Source: Amblyomma americanum
Lineage: Eukaryota; Arthropoda; Arachnida; Ixodida; Ixodidae
NCBI RefSeq assembly: GCF_052857255.1
Contig: NC_135497.1
Location: 117,915,744-117,979,743, forward strand
Direction: 5' to 3'
DNA: 64,000 nt
Both the position numbers and the translations under genes were made by a program. This document shows, piece by piece, positions 1 to 14,000 of the stretch (the first letter of the stretch is position 1; each line of letters opens with the position of its first letter). The notes beneath the pieces were generated by a model that was given only the letters and a program-made list of their open reading frames with translations, was not told the origin of the DNA and ran no database searches.

Positions 1-3000
1 AGAAACGTTTTTTTTTTTTTTTTTGATGATCGAAGAGTAGTTGTGCACTTTTTCAGCCTGTTCGCCACAAGGAGTTAGTAGGCAGAGCGCTTCATCGGGT
101 GCTTCTCTGCTACTAATTGGCGACAGTTAAAAGCATCCACAGTTCTCAACTTATGGGCCAATAAAGCATATCCGATTGCTAGTGCAAGATAGGACGACGT
201 GATGCACGACGCGAATCAGCTTTCTCACACGACGAACCTTGTAATGTGCTTCCTATTTTCGCCGAGCCGCTTCACTCCGGAGACCTTGGAAATTAATAAA
301 CGCTTTAGCTGCTTTGAATAAGGCAAATGTGATCCGAGAGCTCCACGTGCGCGTGCAGAGACATTTTCCTCGAGCTCCAAATGAAATTTACGCTCACTCT
401 GCTGTATAAAATTTTGCTTCTTATTTTAGAATTTATTGATGTGTGTACATTCTGCTTGATCGGAGTGGCTTTTGGCGTGGAATTTGCTGTGTTCGCCAGG
501 TTCTGATTGTCCTACATTGTGAAAATTCAAATAATTTGGGAAATAACACTGCGCGACTTTGTCGAGATCCTAGCGTCATTGGACCGGTGTTGCAGCGACA
601 CACTTGTTGAAATTTGCAAAAATAAAGCAAAAAATCGTGCGTGCTACTACCCGAGTCCGGTGCTTCTTTAAGCACGGCACGGTGTGAACGCTGAAGGCGG
701 CAGTCAGCAGCTTTTTGCATTTTCTTTGTTCGTGAAGTGATGCTCGGGACAGTGTCCAGGTGATAAGCATCTGAAAATAGCCCCCTGCGTTCAACTTACG
801 ATCCCAAGCACACGGTATATCGCGCCTAAACTTATGTTGAGAGCACGACAGAATGAGAACGAGTTGCAGGCATTACTTGATTTTTGCACAGTTCACGCGA
901 CCGAACAGCAACAATGCGACGTCGATCAGAGACAGGAACCAACTTATTAGATTTGAATGCAGAAACGCACTATGATAACCCAAGGGGCGAAACAAGCTCG
1001 GTGTATTAACCTACAAGCTCGGCAGTAATAATTTGCCAAGAATCCGATCCATCGCCAAACTTGTCTTGCTCCTCGGCCTTTGCCCGTCGCTTTCATGCCT
1101 ATCTGACTGCAATAAACTTGTGGATGCAATAAACTTGTGGAAACTTATGCCGCTTCCTTTCTTCTGCATTGCGACTCAACCAACTGCACCACAATTTGTC
1201 GGCATGCTGTGAATTGTGCCCAAAAGCACGTGGCGCACCCACGTGGCGCTAAAAGCGTGGCGCACCCAATGCAGAAGGTCTCGCTTTTTGCCTACACAAC
1301 GAAAGTCACTGCTGACGCCAGCACCGCTGCATCTCTTTGACGCCATGGCCTGACGCTTGTCTATATATGTACTGTTGGGGACAGAAGTCTCCAGGGCAAG
1401 CGAGAAGCAATCTGTAAGCACAGGCGCAATGCTTTTCTATGATCACCTTACTTTAAAATTACACACTACTGCAGCCGAGGCCAACTTTCACTTTCCGAAA
1501 TCTAGTCTTGAGCTGCCGTCAAACAACAGCTCTATTGGCTTTGCTTTCCGCTCATGTGTCCTGGATACTTTTGTCCCCAATAGTACATAGGAGCACATAA
1601 ATAGTGTTCTGTGTTTTTGGAGGCACTGCATCGGGCAAAATCAGCTTTGCTGCTCAGACTGGTGATTGTTGAATTTTGCACGGAGCAGTTAATTCTTTTT
1701 GTAAATTTGAAAGCCTTGGAATGCCAGGTTTGCAGCTCAGTGTATTGACAGCTGAAACAGACAACAGAAAGGTACATTTGTTTGAACAGTTTGATCAGAT
1801 AGAACTACCATTTCAAAGGCTAACCTTTAGCTTTTTAACCTTTACCGAAAGTTCTAAGCTTTTGAAAGGATGGAGCTCATCAGTGTGTTTGAAAGTGATG
1901 CATTTGTCTGCTTTAGTTATTCTAACAGGTCTTTACAATTGCATTGCTTCATGTTAACGCTCACTAGAAAATATTGCAAGAGGCATTTTAAAACTTCGGT
2001 TGCATTTCTGTCATAATATTACTACATGGCTACATTTATTATGTATTTTTTCAAGCGTTTTGTCAAAATGGACTGGTGCAATTAACTCTGTCTTTAAAGA
2101 AAATTTTCTTTTACTATAAGGAAATATTTGAATGAATTCTGATCATTTATGAAACAAAAAAATCATAATGTGTATGCTAGTGTAAATACAGTGAAATTCA
2201 TCCGTAGGTAGCATAGTGATCAGTATTTTTAAAACTCTGCCCCTTTCTGTCCTCCCTTTCTTCGTTGTATGGTTCAGGTGCCACCCACTGCAAGACTGCT
2301 GCTGCAGTCTTCCCTTATAACTGCTTGTAACTGCTACACAGATGTGCATTCTCATTGGCTTTTTACTGTGCGCATTGAGAGGGCTGGGCAGCATTGTTTT
2401 TCTTTCTTTTTCTTGCCCACACTAATATATGTGCCCATTGAGTATGGGTCACCTGTGACCCATAGGTACTATGAACAGTTTAAAAGCTACCAATGCACTT
2501 TCCAACTCATTACACCATCAGTTATATAAACATTATAAGAAGTCAACTTTCAGTTTTAAGTGGTTAGTAACCTAGCTGCAAAATAGTGAATTTTTGTGTG
2601 GGACTGAAGAGCATGGTATGTAGCTTTTTTTAGCAAGTATGGCAGAGACCAGGGACCCTCTTGAAAATGACCTGTGTCATGATTTTTTTTGTCTTTAGCT
2701 GATATTTTTTTAAATGCTAGTTGTAGCATTGAGCGTCAGGATTTCAGATAGCCCAGTTTAATTGGGACAAAGAAGACCGCCTGCTATTCGTCGAGAAGCA
2801 TTATTTAATGCCTGCTGCCTATTTACTGATTTTTTGTGCCACCTAAGATGTGATATGGATTTCGCAGTATTATGGCCAGTATTTGCGATGCGTCTACATT
2901 ACGTGGTCAAGATTTGCTCATGCCATCTGTCGCTGTAGCCATATTTTTGGGACTTCGTGCGACCATCTGCGAATACCACTCTGCTAGAATCACAGCTACA

Positions 3001-4637
3001 CAGCTTAACCCTCCCCTCCCAGCCCTCCCAGTTGCCATTGTGCTTTCCCTCACAGACTCCCTGCTAGGACAGTGAAGTGTACTGGCACCGTTAGTTGTCC
3101 TACCCTCCTAGCTCCCACCCTTAGCCCCTTTCCCTGGCCTCCGGGGGACGAGGGCTGAGCACACTGGCGTGGTGGTCATGTGAATGTGGATTAGAGCATT
3201 GCACTGACAGAGCTATGTGTTGGCAACCACTAGAGATTTCCTGTTTAGAGCTCTACTGTATAAAAAAAAATAGAGCAAGCTGTGTTGCCATACCTGAGAA
3301 ATATGGGGATGTGCACTAGCATAGTGTGATTCATTTTATCATGTGTGTTGACGACATAAGTGATTGAAATGTATCGTGTAATTTCATTTGCTTTTTATTT
3401 TATTTTGTGTGCTTTGAACTCTGCTGTTACTGAAGGTGATACATGGTGTTGGGAAGTGCTAACACACCCCTTGTTGTAAATTGTATTACGTGGAACTAAA
3501 ATTCACTCCTAAATTCCACCTAAATGAGTTATGTATAGATTATGTACATTGCACCTATACCAAAATGCATAGTCTGTGAAGCATTTCCGAAATCCATTGT
3601 TAGCAACAGTTCGTGCCTTTGCTTGTTAATGAACACTATGACCGATGTGCAAAACATGAACAGTTCAGGGTATGAGCATTCACATACCTTGTTTGGAATC
3701 AAATTAATTTCAACATTATCTTGTGGGAGTGTATGCACTGAATGCAAGAAAGAATTCGTTCCTCAGGTGCTGAATCTGTAGTATAGCAAACTTGTGATTG
3801 GTGCCTAACTTTTATCCTTGAGTGCTGAGCATGATGCATTTGTTTTTTATGGTATTAACAATGCCTTTTGAACGTGGCCCATGGTCACTTACTACCCACC
3901 AGTTACCACTAGCAGTATGATTCAGTGAATGGCCACACCAGATGTAAAAATGTTTCTTTTTAAATCCACAATTACTGTGCTGCTTGCAGGTTTTTTTCAA
4001 GCTAGAATGAAGCATTGCTTACAAACTCTTCAGTTCATTTAGTTCAGGATACTTTTTGTCACCTTCAGTAGTGTTTATTAGTCAAAGTTGATCTTGCATA
4101 GCTCTCACGACAAACAAAAGCAAGGATCAAGAGTTGCATTAGGGAACTTTCACATGAAACACTGATTGTGCCTTTGGGTACAGTTCTCCTCTTTCAAACC
4201 ACATATGCCTAAAATACGTGAGGCGTCATTTACCAAGTTCATCAACTGACCTTGCTAATAACATTGTTGTCACAAGCACTGCCCTGGTGGCAAGTTCTTG
4301 GCTATGGTCATGATCATTAGCAAAGCATGTGAAAAGTACACTCGTATGCCTGTGCTTACTGTGCATGCTCACTCCCTTTTTGTGAATTGTATTTTGTGTG
4401 CTTTCATGTGTGTTTTGCTTTTTAGCTGTTAGTGAAGTCTGCATCATTGGGGGTTCTGGTTTTGCAGGTTAAGTTAGAAGTATTTGAAAAAGCTGATCTC
4501 CAGTTTTTTTTTGTTTCAGTGTTTTGACATCGTGCATCTTCTGTATGGCCAAGCATATTTGTTATATAGTGCCTTTTTTTATTTCATTGTTCTGTACTCG
4601 GTTTCTCTTTATGTTCTTTTTTTTTTGTCAATTTCAG
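1..4637. other. Upstream stretch, no gene recognised
   Basis: No exon with a recognisable protein could be supported here. The stretch is AT-rich with short open frames of low-complexity composition. A 17-bp unit containing caataaacttgtgg is directly repeated near 1107-1139, and the string cgtggcgcaccca recurs near 1219-1266. It probably holds the intron preceding the exon at 4638, and possibly the promoter and first exons of that gene, but I could not identify an initiator ATG exon that splices in phase 0 to 4638. Confidence 0.5.
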
Positions 4638-5069
4638 AGCAGTGAAAAGAGCGAGAGTTTGCCATTGCTGCCTCTTGCAGCACAAGAATGTCCAGAGCTG
4701 TATAATGAAAGTGCCTATGAGCAAAGGGGCGAGTCTCTGGAGAGCATGCTTATATCTTGGAAGGGAAGGCTAAACAACGTACGGAGACGCCTCATATTCA
4801 ACTCGCCAAGAGGAGAGCCAGCAGCACCTGAGCACAAGTTCATCAGGTCTGAGAGTGTAGGGATGACGAACTCTGTAAACTCATTAGTTGCCACAGATAG
4901 TGAAAACTGCACACATGTCACTGTGGGCATACAAACAGGTGCAACTGTCACAGCCTCCAATGCAGAGGTGCATTATCATCCTCGACAGTTCCAAGATGTC
5001 GTCACCCAAACTAGAGCTGCTGGAAGAAGCTTCGATGTAGTGGACACTCAGACGGATGCAGAGTATGAG
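4638..5069 (+). CDS. Coiled-coil gene, exon A (TQT-motif exon, copy 1)
   Basis: The acceptor atttcag lies at 4631-4637 and the donor gtaagc at 5070; the exon is phase 0 at both ends and encodes 144 residues. A basic patch (residues about 55-65, WKGRLNNVRRRLIF) is followed by a Ser/Thr-rich linker, then IQT at 4929-4937, TQT at 5004-5012 and TQT at 5046-5054 near the C-terminal edge. The sequence matches exon B along its last ~110 residues, so the two exons arose by duplication. The open frame extends upstream into the intron through a T-rich tract, but that part is not coding-like. Confidence 0.7.
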
Positions 5070-8000
5070 GTAAGCAGCCCATTGCCTTGTGATACTGGGC
5101 CCAAGCATGGGATGACCAGCGGTATTGAACATTGAAAAAGCACTTTCAAAAGTGCCCTGAACAGCATCTTGAAAATAAACACTTCAGTTTGGTGATGTAT
5201 GTAGCTGTGAACATGCCAATGCAGTTATGTTGTTTTGTGCTAAGTATAGAGCTGAAAACACACCGAGTGAAACTTCTTAGCTGCTAGCATTTGATTGTTC
5301 TTGGATTTTAATGGTTAAAAGTTTTTTTTATTCAGAATTTATGAGAAAGGTACAGGGTAAATAAGGACTAATTAATCTTATTTCTTAGTGTTTGAAGACA
5401 TCAAAATTGAATTCCGATACTCTGGTATACATAGAAAAATGTAAGCAAAATACCAAAACTCATTAATTCATTAATCATTTGTTTGTTCACTTGTTTGCAC
5501 GTTACACTCACTCACTTGCTCAGGTCTCCAGAAATATCCTGGAATGGTTCCTTTAGCTAAATGCTGACCGGATCACTTGGCAGATAGCAGTGAACCCACT
5601 AAAATGCATAACAATTAACAATATTGCCTGGCAACATAAGTAAGGTTCCGAACATGGTATCGAACCGAAGGAAACAATATGTTTGTAAAAAAGTCAACAA
5701 AGAAATACAGTTGTAAAACGAAATAGTTCTGTAAAATGTAGCGAAAGTGAATGATGCGTAATGTAAATGTAAATTTCTGGCGGACTATTCAAAACATCTC
5801 ATTTTAGCGCATCAAAAGGTAGCTAAGGAATAATATTTGCAGTAACATACAATAGCAAGCAATCAAACATTCTTCAGTGTAAATTTTTCTCTCATATTAT
5901 ACCCTTTAAGGATGATGTGGTAAGTTATACTGTCATTTCTGTGGTTTTTAATTACTGTAGAACATTGGAATGAACCATTCTTCAGTGCTTTGAGTACATG
6001 CAGTGCCTTGGTTAGGCATCAGATATGCAGTACTATCATATAAAGTTATTTTAATGACATCAGAACAGGAATAGAAAGTGTAACATTCAAAAAGTGACAG
6101 CAGTACTGGAATTGAATTTCATTACATTTTTTAAATGCTGTCTGCATTGAAGATAAGTAATCGATGCTTGTAACTTGCTGGATTTTTTTTTTTTTTGCAA
6201 GGACTAGCTTGGTGATAACTTTTATTGTAGTTGCTCATAATAGGCATTAAGATTGTAGATCTGTGGATTAGCTTTCATTGGTCACAAATATTGACACTGG
6301 GTTAGTGCCTTTCTTGCTACTGATAATATGCTGCATATATTGCTTACATGGTGATGCCAACTGAAGTGGTGAGAAAATACACCACCATTAACACCATGAA
6401 TTTGATGCTGATAAACAAACTGAATATCCTAATTAGTTTGTGTTAGGTTATAACTTTTTTCTAATCTGGAAAGATAATTTTTTTTTGTTGCAATTATCTT
6501 CAGCCATTTGCATTTCAGTAGTTTGTAAAAAAAAAATATTGCTTGATAAATCATTGATATTGATAAATCAGTGTCATCTGTTGGGTTAGCAATGTGTCTA
6601 TCGAAGTTTGCATTACTAAGCCTAATGTCTTGTCGTCAAATTGTAGCCACAACGGAGGCAGAATGTAAAAACTCATTGAACTCTACACACTAGTATTGTG
6701 CATGGTGTACAGGGCATAATAGGGTTAAATGCTTTAGTGTTTCTTGTAGTGCCAGTAACACATTTCATTAGTGCAACTTAGTTTATTGGCTTGCAGGAAG
6801 CCAGTGCGTATTCTCCACTTCTTTTCGTTTGAATTTACATGAACCTCTGTGCAGCCATTTGGGTCTGTTGTTGGTCAGTAGTTAAGACATTATCAGCATT
6901 TAAAGCAGCAAGCTACTCATTACTGTACAAATTACCATTATTAGTGCAGTGTGCTACTTACCTGAAATTCACTTCTTAGATGCAGTTTGGTCCCATACTT
7001 ATCGAAGACTTTTTTTTTCCTAGTGAAATGATAAAAACGTTCAACAAAAGCATATGCAGTTAAAATGGTCGAGCCATGATAAGCCAAATTTATTGGCTGG
7101 CTGCACTGTTAGTACTGCAGTCATATGCACAGCCTAGGTAGCAGGGATGGAACTGCGGATCTCATCTTCAAGGCTCAGGAATAGTGCACTGTTGTGTTTG
7201 TGCTTATGGTGCATTTTTTACAATGGTGTCATGTACAAGTGCATGTTTTTGTTTTGTTGTTATATTTATGCCCATGTTAGTGTATGTTTTCATTTATGCT
7301 GTACATTTTGAGATTGTGGATATGTCATATTTGTATGTAGAATTTATAACGTATAAACAGTAATGAATATGTAATAACTGTGCAGATATGTAAGGGTGTG
7401 TAAATAGCACTTCTTCAAAATCAAATTGGATACAAATTGAATGTTTTATTGAATATTTGCTACTTGCGCCAATATTCATACATAACGCCAATATTCATAC
7501 AAACTGCCAGCAGCACTACAGTACGATGCTATAACTTAGGGGCTATAGCTGACGGAAGACACAACACTGTCACTGACTTCAACACTGACTTCAATACGAA
7601 GTCAGACTATGAACTCTATCCATGTCTTGTCATACGTATTAACTTTTGCTATACAAATGTCGACACATCTCAGTAGAGGAGACAGGCAGGAGTTACTTAT
7701 GAGCCATGATCTCAGAGATCGGGTGTCCAGGCGAGGTTTGTTAAACCTGCCGGAGCCCTGCCACATCTCCAAACCTTGGAGGTTGTGTATCTGCATTATG
7801 ACCACCACTACACGAATGGATCGTGTTGTGGTGCTGAACTCTCCATCTTATGCAGACTGACTGTGACAGCATGCTGTCTGGTGTCGGAGTGGATTCTGTT
7901 TTCAGACTGGTCACCAGAGAAAATTGCAGCGCGCTGTGGCTCAGTGGTGTGAAGGCGCTCGTCTACTGAGCCAGAGTACCAGGGATCATTCCCGACAGTG

Positions 8001-11000
8001 GCAGTGGCGTTTCGATGGAGGCGAAATGCAAAGGGCGCCCGTGTGCTGTGCGATGTCAGTGTACATTAAAGATCCCCAGGTGGTTGAAATTATTCCGGAG
8101 ACCTCCACTACAGCACTTCATCTCTCTTTCTTCTTTCACTGCCACCTTCCTCTCTTCCCTTACAGCGCAGTTCCGGTGTCCATGTACATATGTGAGACAA
8201 TTACTGCGCCATTTCCTTTCCTCAAAAACCAATTCTTTTCATTTGAACTTTGTGCCAGTTATTCGCAAACTATTTAAAAATCTGAGAACATATTCGATTT
8301 GTTTCAAATTATTCTCAACATTCATTATTTAATTTGTTCAGTGAATCAAGTAGGAGGCTCATTAAATAAGCCCCGGTTAATTCAGAAATTCGGATATTTC
8401 CAACTACTGGCTTGATCTCGGCAAACGCCCATGTGGGTCTGTGGCATCGGACGCTCGCTAATTCGGATGCTAAGGGTCTTGCACCGGTTCATACGAGCAA
8501 GCTTCCAAAGTGAGGCCACATCCAGGTGCGACTAGCGCAGCTAGAGATCGTTGAAATGTGGCCCTCTCCAAAACCTAAGTTCCATGTTGCAGTCTCTTGC
8601 ACAAGGCGGCAGGCAGGACGACAAATGAGCAGCCCCTGTCTCTGAAAAACAGTCCAATCACTTAGTTTCGGTTTCGCTCTGCTGAGCTTTGCACTGGACT
8701 GCAATGACACCGGCTTGACCAGCCAGCATTAGCCATACAACCTATCCTAGCTGAGCTGTATCATGATTGGTGTGTCGCCTGGTGTTTTCTTTCCCCCTCT
8801 TATTTTTTCTCATTGCTTCAGCGCTGCTGAGCAGTTTCCTTTGCTTCCATCTGCGTGGATCCATTTTTCCAGCGTGCCGAAACAAGTGCCGCTCACTGTT
8901 TGTGTGGTGAAGCCTCCTCACACGCAACGGTGCCACTTGAAATGTGGTAGCGGTAGAGTTCCACTGCGTCACACTGTGAAGGATGCAGGAAGCCCTCACA
9001 ATTTTGGAGCAGTTCTGCTTTGATGGCTCCTTGAGTATGCGCAAAATAAAGCATTGATTGAAATGTGAAAAATAGTCATTGCCACGCTATTCTTACCTGA
9101 GAATGATGCTGCTGTTGCCCAGTCTTTCACCAGAGAAACTTGCTGTGATGCAACTAGTTCTTGACAAGCCGCCGCGGTGGTTATGGCACTCAGCTGCTGA
9201 CCCGAAAGACGCGGGTTCGATCCTGGCCGCAGCGGTCGAATTTCGATGGAGGCAAAATTCTAGAGGCCTGTGTACTGTGTGATGTTAGTGCATGTTAAAG
9301 AACCCCAGGTGGTCGAAATTTCCGGAGCCTTTGACTGCTGCGACCCTCATAGCCTGAGTCGCTTTCAGACATTAAACCCCAATAAACCAGTTCTTGACAG
9401 TTTTTTGGGGGTTGATTTCTAATTCAAATATTTTTGCCGGTCTCGTGAAGTTTGAATTAACGAGTTTTTATTGTACCTCATTTGCTTTTTGAAATTTTTG
9501 GATACTCGCACACCTCTACAAATAAGCTTTTTCATGTAATTATGCCTCTATTGTTAGGGAACAAAGGTATTCCTTTCATCACTATGTTTTTGTACCTGAA
9601 GTATGCAAGTTGTACAGTTTTATTTATTTATTTTATTTATTTATTTCCTCAAGGGTCCAAAAAGGACATTACATGAGGGGTGGGCAAACAAAAGGGTTTT
9701 AAATGGATGAATACAGATGGTCTTCGATGGCGGATTTGAAGCGAACGGGATTGATGATGGTTGCCACTTCGGACGGAAGGTCATTCCAGTCTTTGGCTGT
9801 TCTAAGGAAAAAAGATTGATGATATGTTTCGGTGCGGGCTTGTTCAGGGTAGACGGCATTAGGATGACTGTGACGAGTTGCCTCAGGGGAATAGAGGTTT
9901 GTCAGGCTATATTTGAAAAGCTTATTTTTTTTTGCCCTCCTTAACCCCATTTTTTGAAATAAAATGTTTTCTTTCTGATTCTATTGCACTGCATGTGCAG
10001 TCTAAATTACGTGCATGCAAAATGCTGATTACTAGTGCATTATGGTTGCATGGTGGTTTGACCTTGGGCTTTCGTTAATAAAATTGTCTGGTGGGGGGGG
10101 GGGAGGGGGGGGGGGTTGTCTTGTAGAATTTGCATCCATTTGTGTTTTCTTTGACCTCATTCTTTGTTCTTATATTTTTTCTGCTAGGAGCGGGATGACC
10201 TAAGCACAAGTTTCCCAGCCTCCATCTCAATGCTAGAATTGGAAAATATACTAGAGTTAGGTAGTGGAATTTCCTTTTTAACAAGAAGTGCATCTGAAGA
10301 AAGTTCAGGCTTGTTTTCCTCGTGGAGAAAAAGTGGAAGGAGTGTACAAAAGAAGCGCTTGCTTTTCAACACAAGGAGGGAGTCGGGAGTGCCAGACCAT
10401 CACCGACGCACTCAGCAAGTAAACTCCATGGTGAACACTGAACGTGCCCTTGTTGGAATAGATGCTGAGGGGAGCACTCCTGTCAGTGTGAGCATACAGA
10501 CAGATGCAACCATTGTGGCTTGCTGTGAAAGTGCTCATTGTCATCCACCAGAGTTGAAAGATGTGATTACCCAAACTGAAGCTTATGACAAGACCTTTGG
10601 AGTTACTGGAACGCAGACAGACGTGGAATGGGAGGTAAGCTGACCATGGTTAAAGAATGCAGCGCAAAAAGACAAGGACAAACGAAGAAGTGGATAGAAC
10701 TGGCGTTGACACTCTGTGTCTTGTGACACTCGGTGTCTTGTGACTGGTCAGGAAATGAAGACAAGAAAAAAAAGGTGCATGCTGAAATTTCTGTGGCACT
10801 TTAAACTAACACAAAGCGTTATTTAATGAAACTAGCATCAGCTCTCGAGCTTCAGTGTAGACCACTTGCAAACATGTACTCTGTGAGTCATGATTTCATT
10901 CTATTGGTGGTACTGCCCTATTAACAAGAGATCAGCATTCCAAGCACCTGTACATGAGAGATGAGGAGCCTGCTTTTGAAATACATTTCATCCTGTGGCG

Positions 11001-14000
11001 ATGTAATGTTGAAAGCTACAGACTATCTCTTTCCGCATCTTTTTGAAACGTAGTCAGTGGGGTGGATGATGCTGCTTGTTGAAGGCTCAGTGAAACATGC
11101 TCTTAGTGTGTGCAGAGATGTGCTTGGTGCGTGACCTTGGTTTCGTGATGCTGTCAGAATGAGCTAACTTGAGAAGCTGGCTGTGAGCTTGCTTTCACCA
11201 GCCCGACTCATTGTGGTGACCGATGCCACACATCAGGTTAACTAGTACTACCACCTTGTCTGCTGTTTGTGGGAGGGGTGGTTGATTGGACACTATTGTC
11301 ATTAATTTTTTGCACTTGCTTGCTTCTGTTTATCAGATGCAATTGTAAGTAAACAAACAAACATGATGTTCTCAACAACGGACCCTCCTACATGTTGCAG
11401 ATGCGCGAAATTAGTCGCCATTATGCACTCAGCTGATGGAAAAGGAAACAAGCTCATGGAAAGCACCATTTCACTCATCCTGAAAGCAACATAAAGCCAT
11501 ATCTCTGGGAGCAAAACTTGCTTCAAATGTTGTATGAACAATATGTTTCACGGATATGTTTCACTTTTTCTCACTGCACTCATGCCTTGTGTGTGTTTCT
11601 CCCTTATATCAGCTCAAATTATCTTGTGTTCACTGAAGCTGCTCAAGGCAGTGAGCATGCTGCTCGTAAAAGGGCATTGCAGGAAAAATTTTACTGTTAA
11701 AAGCATCACTTTGGCAGCACTTCTAGTGCTCTTTGTGGGCCCAGTTTTCAAACTGGAGTGAAGAAGGGCAACAACAGATTACTTTTTTTAAGATTCTACA
11801 AATTGCATTAGCCTCTCACAACAACCCTCTGCAAAACTACCATTGTAACTTGTGATTTGTATTCAGTAATTAGTAATTAAATATTTAAATAAATTAGGGT
11901 TAGGAAAAGTGAAAGGAGAATTTTTAAGACATGAATGTTTGTTTTGTGTGAAAATTTTGAGGCACTGTTAGGGCGCAGCATACTACTCTTTCACTCAGGT
12001 GGTTTGAGTAGTCACCTGTAAGATGTTTCTGCTGTCATGCTTGCTATGTTTGAGTTAAAAATGTGGTTAGAAATGTGGTAGTTTACCACTTTATGTGCCT
12101 AGACAAGTAATTTTCACATTCCAAATCTGGCATTACTTGAGGACAAGTATCTGTGCTGCCCTGCATAGTTCATGTTTAGCCATGGTACAAGTAGGCTGAG
12201 GTGGAATTAATTTTATGCAAGTAGAGCTTTTTTTTATGCACTGATTTAATATATTCCCATAACCAAGTGTCTCAAATTTAGTTTTCACATATGCTGCTTG
12301 AAGTAAATTTCGCTCCCTGAGTGCTAGAGGCATTTTTTAAAGCATTGCACTTGTAAGTCGTTAAAAGGAAGCCTGTGTTATACTTGTCATTTTTTAATGC
12401 AGGAATGTATATTTTTCCAGCTCATATTGGTCAAAGGATGTTTGTGGTATATTGTTTCATGTCGCTACCTTTTGTATCTAGTAAAGGATGCTAAAGAAGC
12501 CCTGGCTGTAAAAAATTTGATTTTGGCTGAGTATTTCAACATTTCCCACTAGCTTAATAACCCCCTTAAATGATATTCTTTACTATACTCGGGGACAGCT
12601 TTCTGTGGCTATGCAGTGGAAGCTATGAGCATGTGCAGCCAGCTTACAGGCCTTCGTCTCTGGTTCGTGAGTGCATGAGGACAAAGCGCTTGTGGAAGCC
12701 AGTGTCTTGTGCTCGTAACTTCCACTGCATAGCCATAGATAGTTGTCCCTGATTATAGCTCCTCTCAAACTATAGTCTACAGAATACCTGGTGCAATCAG
12801 AAGTTTTTATTCTAGAAACACTAGTTGTAAAGTCAAGCAGGACATTTGAACACACCAAATTGGCATTACAAAAGGTGCTTGTGCAAAACTTATTAGCAGT
12901 GACCTGCTTGTCTAGCATTACACATGCCCAGTTTTTGCATGAGTGTAGAAAGCCTTCAAGCTGGAAAACGTAGCACTCGCATTCCTTTTGACAGTTAAGC
13001 CAGGAAATTAAAAACAAATGTAATTAGAGAAAGGTTGAATTTTTTTTGTTGTTGTAATATGTCCACCTGATCCCTACAAGGCTTCAGAGTGGACCCTATA
13101 GGGTGTGTAACAATTGCTAGTTGGGAAATCACTGTGCGGTGCAAGGAGAACTGTGTGCTGAAATATGGCAAGGAAACCAGGCAGGCGAAGAGGGCTAGTT
13201 GTGAAACTATAGGAGCGACATATTTGAGGCTCCTGTTGTTGGATTTAAGGTTGTTCTGTAAATTCCAGAATTTTCCCTCAACTGGACACCAGGAAGGAGA
13301 TCGTGAGCTGCGTTCTTTGAAAGAACGGTTGAACTTAGCTGCTGAAGAGGTATGTTTTGTTAGTGTACTCGCTGACAAATTAGTCTTCAGTGCATCAATT
13401 GAGTATGTGGCTTCAGGAGGAATCCTTAACCCTTTCATCCAAATTATGAAAGAATGAAAGAGAAAAATTGCAACAGTTTGCTAGTTCCTTTAAAATACTG
13501 GAAATCAGTACTGTGTCAAATCTGCAGCAATAGGCATATGGTACATGTTCCTAAACTAGTTCTAGTTCGGCAGAAAACCCAACTCGAAGGCCAGTAATTA
13601 TAATGAATGTAATACAGGCAGCTGTTCTTGATTAGACACAAATACAGATTGCATGTGTAACAATGGAAATCCATCTTGCCTTTGTAGCAGATTCGCTTTC
13701 TTATTGCTGCTAACCATATTCAGTGACTGACTGCCGAAAACACACATGCAGTCTAGGTCCTTACTGTCTGGGACACATGTGAGGCAGCTCGCAATAGAAG
13801 AGAGTGAGGATGTTCCTTGAAACGCAGACTTGAACAGAAGGTAGGGCAGGGTGGAAGATTCTTGTGTCTGGCCAACATTTCAACAAAAGAATTAGTTTTT
13901 GTCCAGGAATTTATGAGGTCATCTTTGGCAAGAGAATTTTCCAGGTTAGTTATTTAGAAGGTGCTACCTGTGTGAAGAACAGCAATTGCCTATTTGCAGT

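Larger units (their letters stand above)
5070..10187 (+). other. Intron between TQT exons A and B
   Basis: This 5.1-kb intron lies between the two paralogous exons. It holds two Ruka-type SINEs (7928-8241 and 9167-9388), a minus-strand CR1/L2-like 3' end (9619-9950) and a G-rich simple tract near 10093-10116. A 20-bp direct repeat containing gccaatattcatac occurs near 7468-7500. No further coding exon was recognised between 5070 and 7900. Confidence 0.6.

Noticed and set aside
1..950. Minus-strand frames (433-720 and others) as a gene start
   Set aside because: They overlap in several frames, are basic and Cys-rich without domain patterns, and have no splice context.
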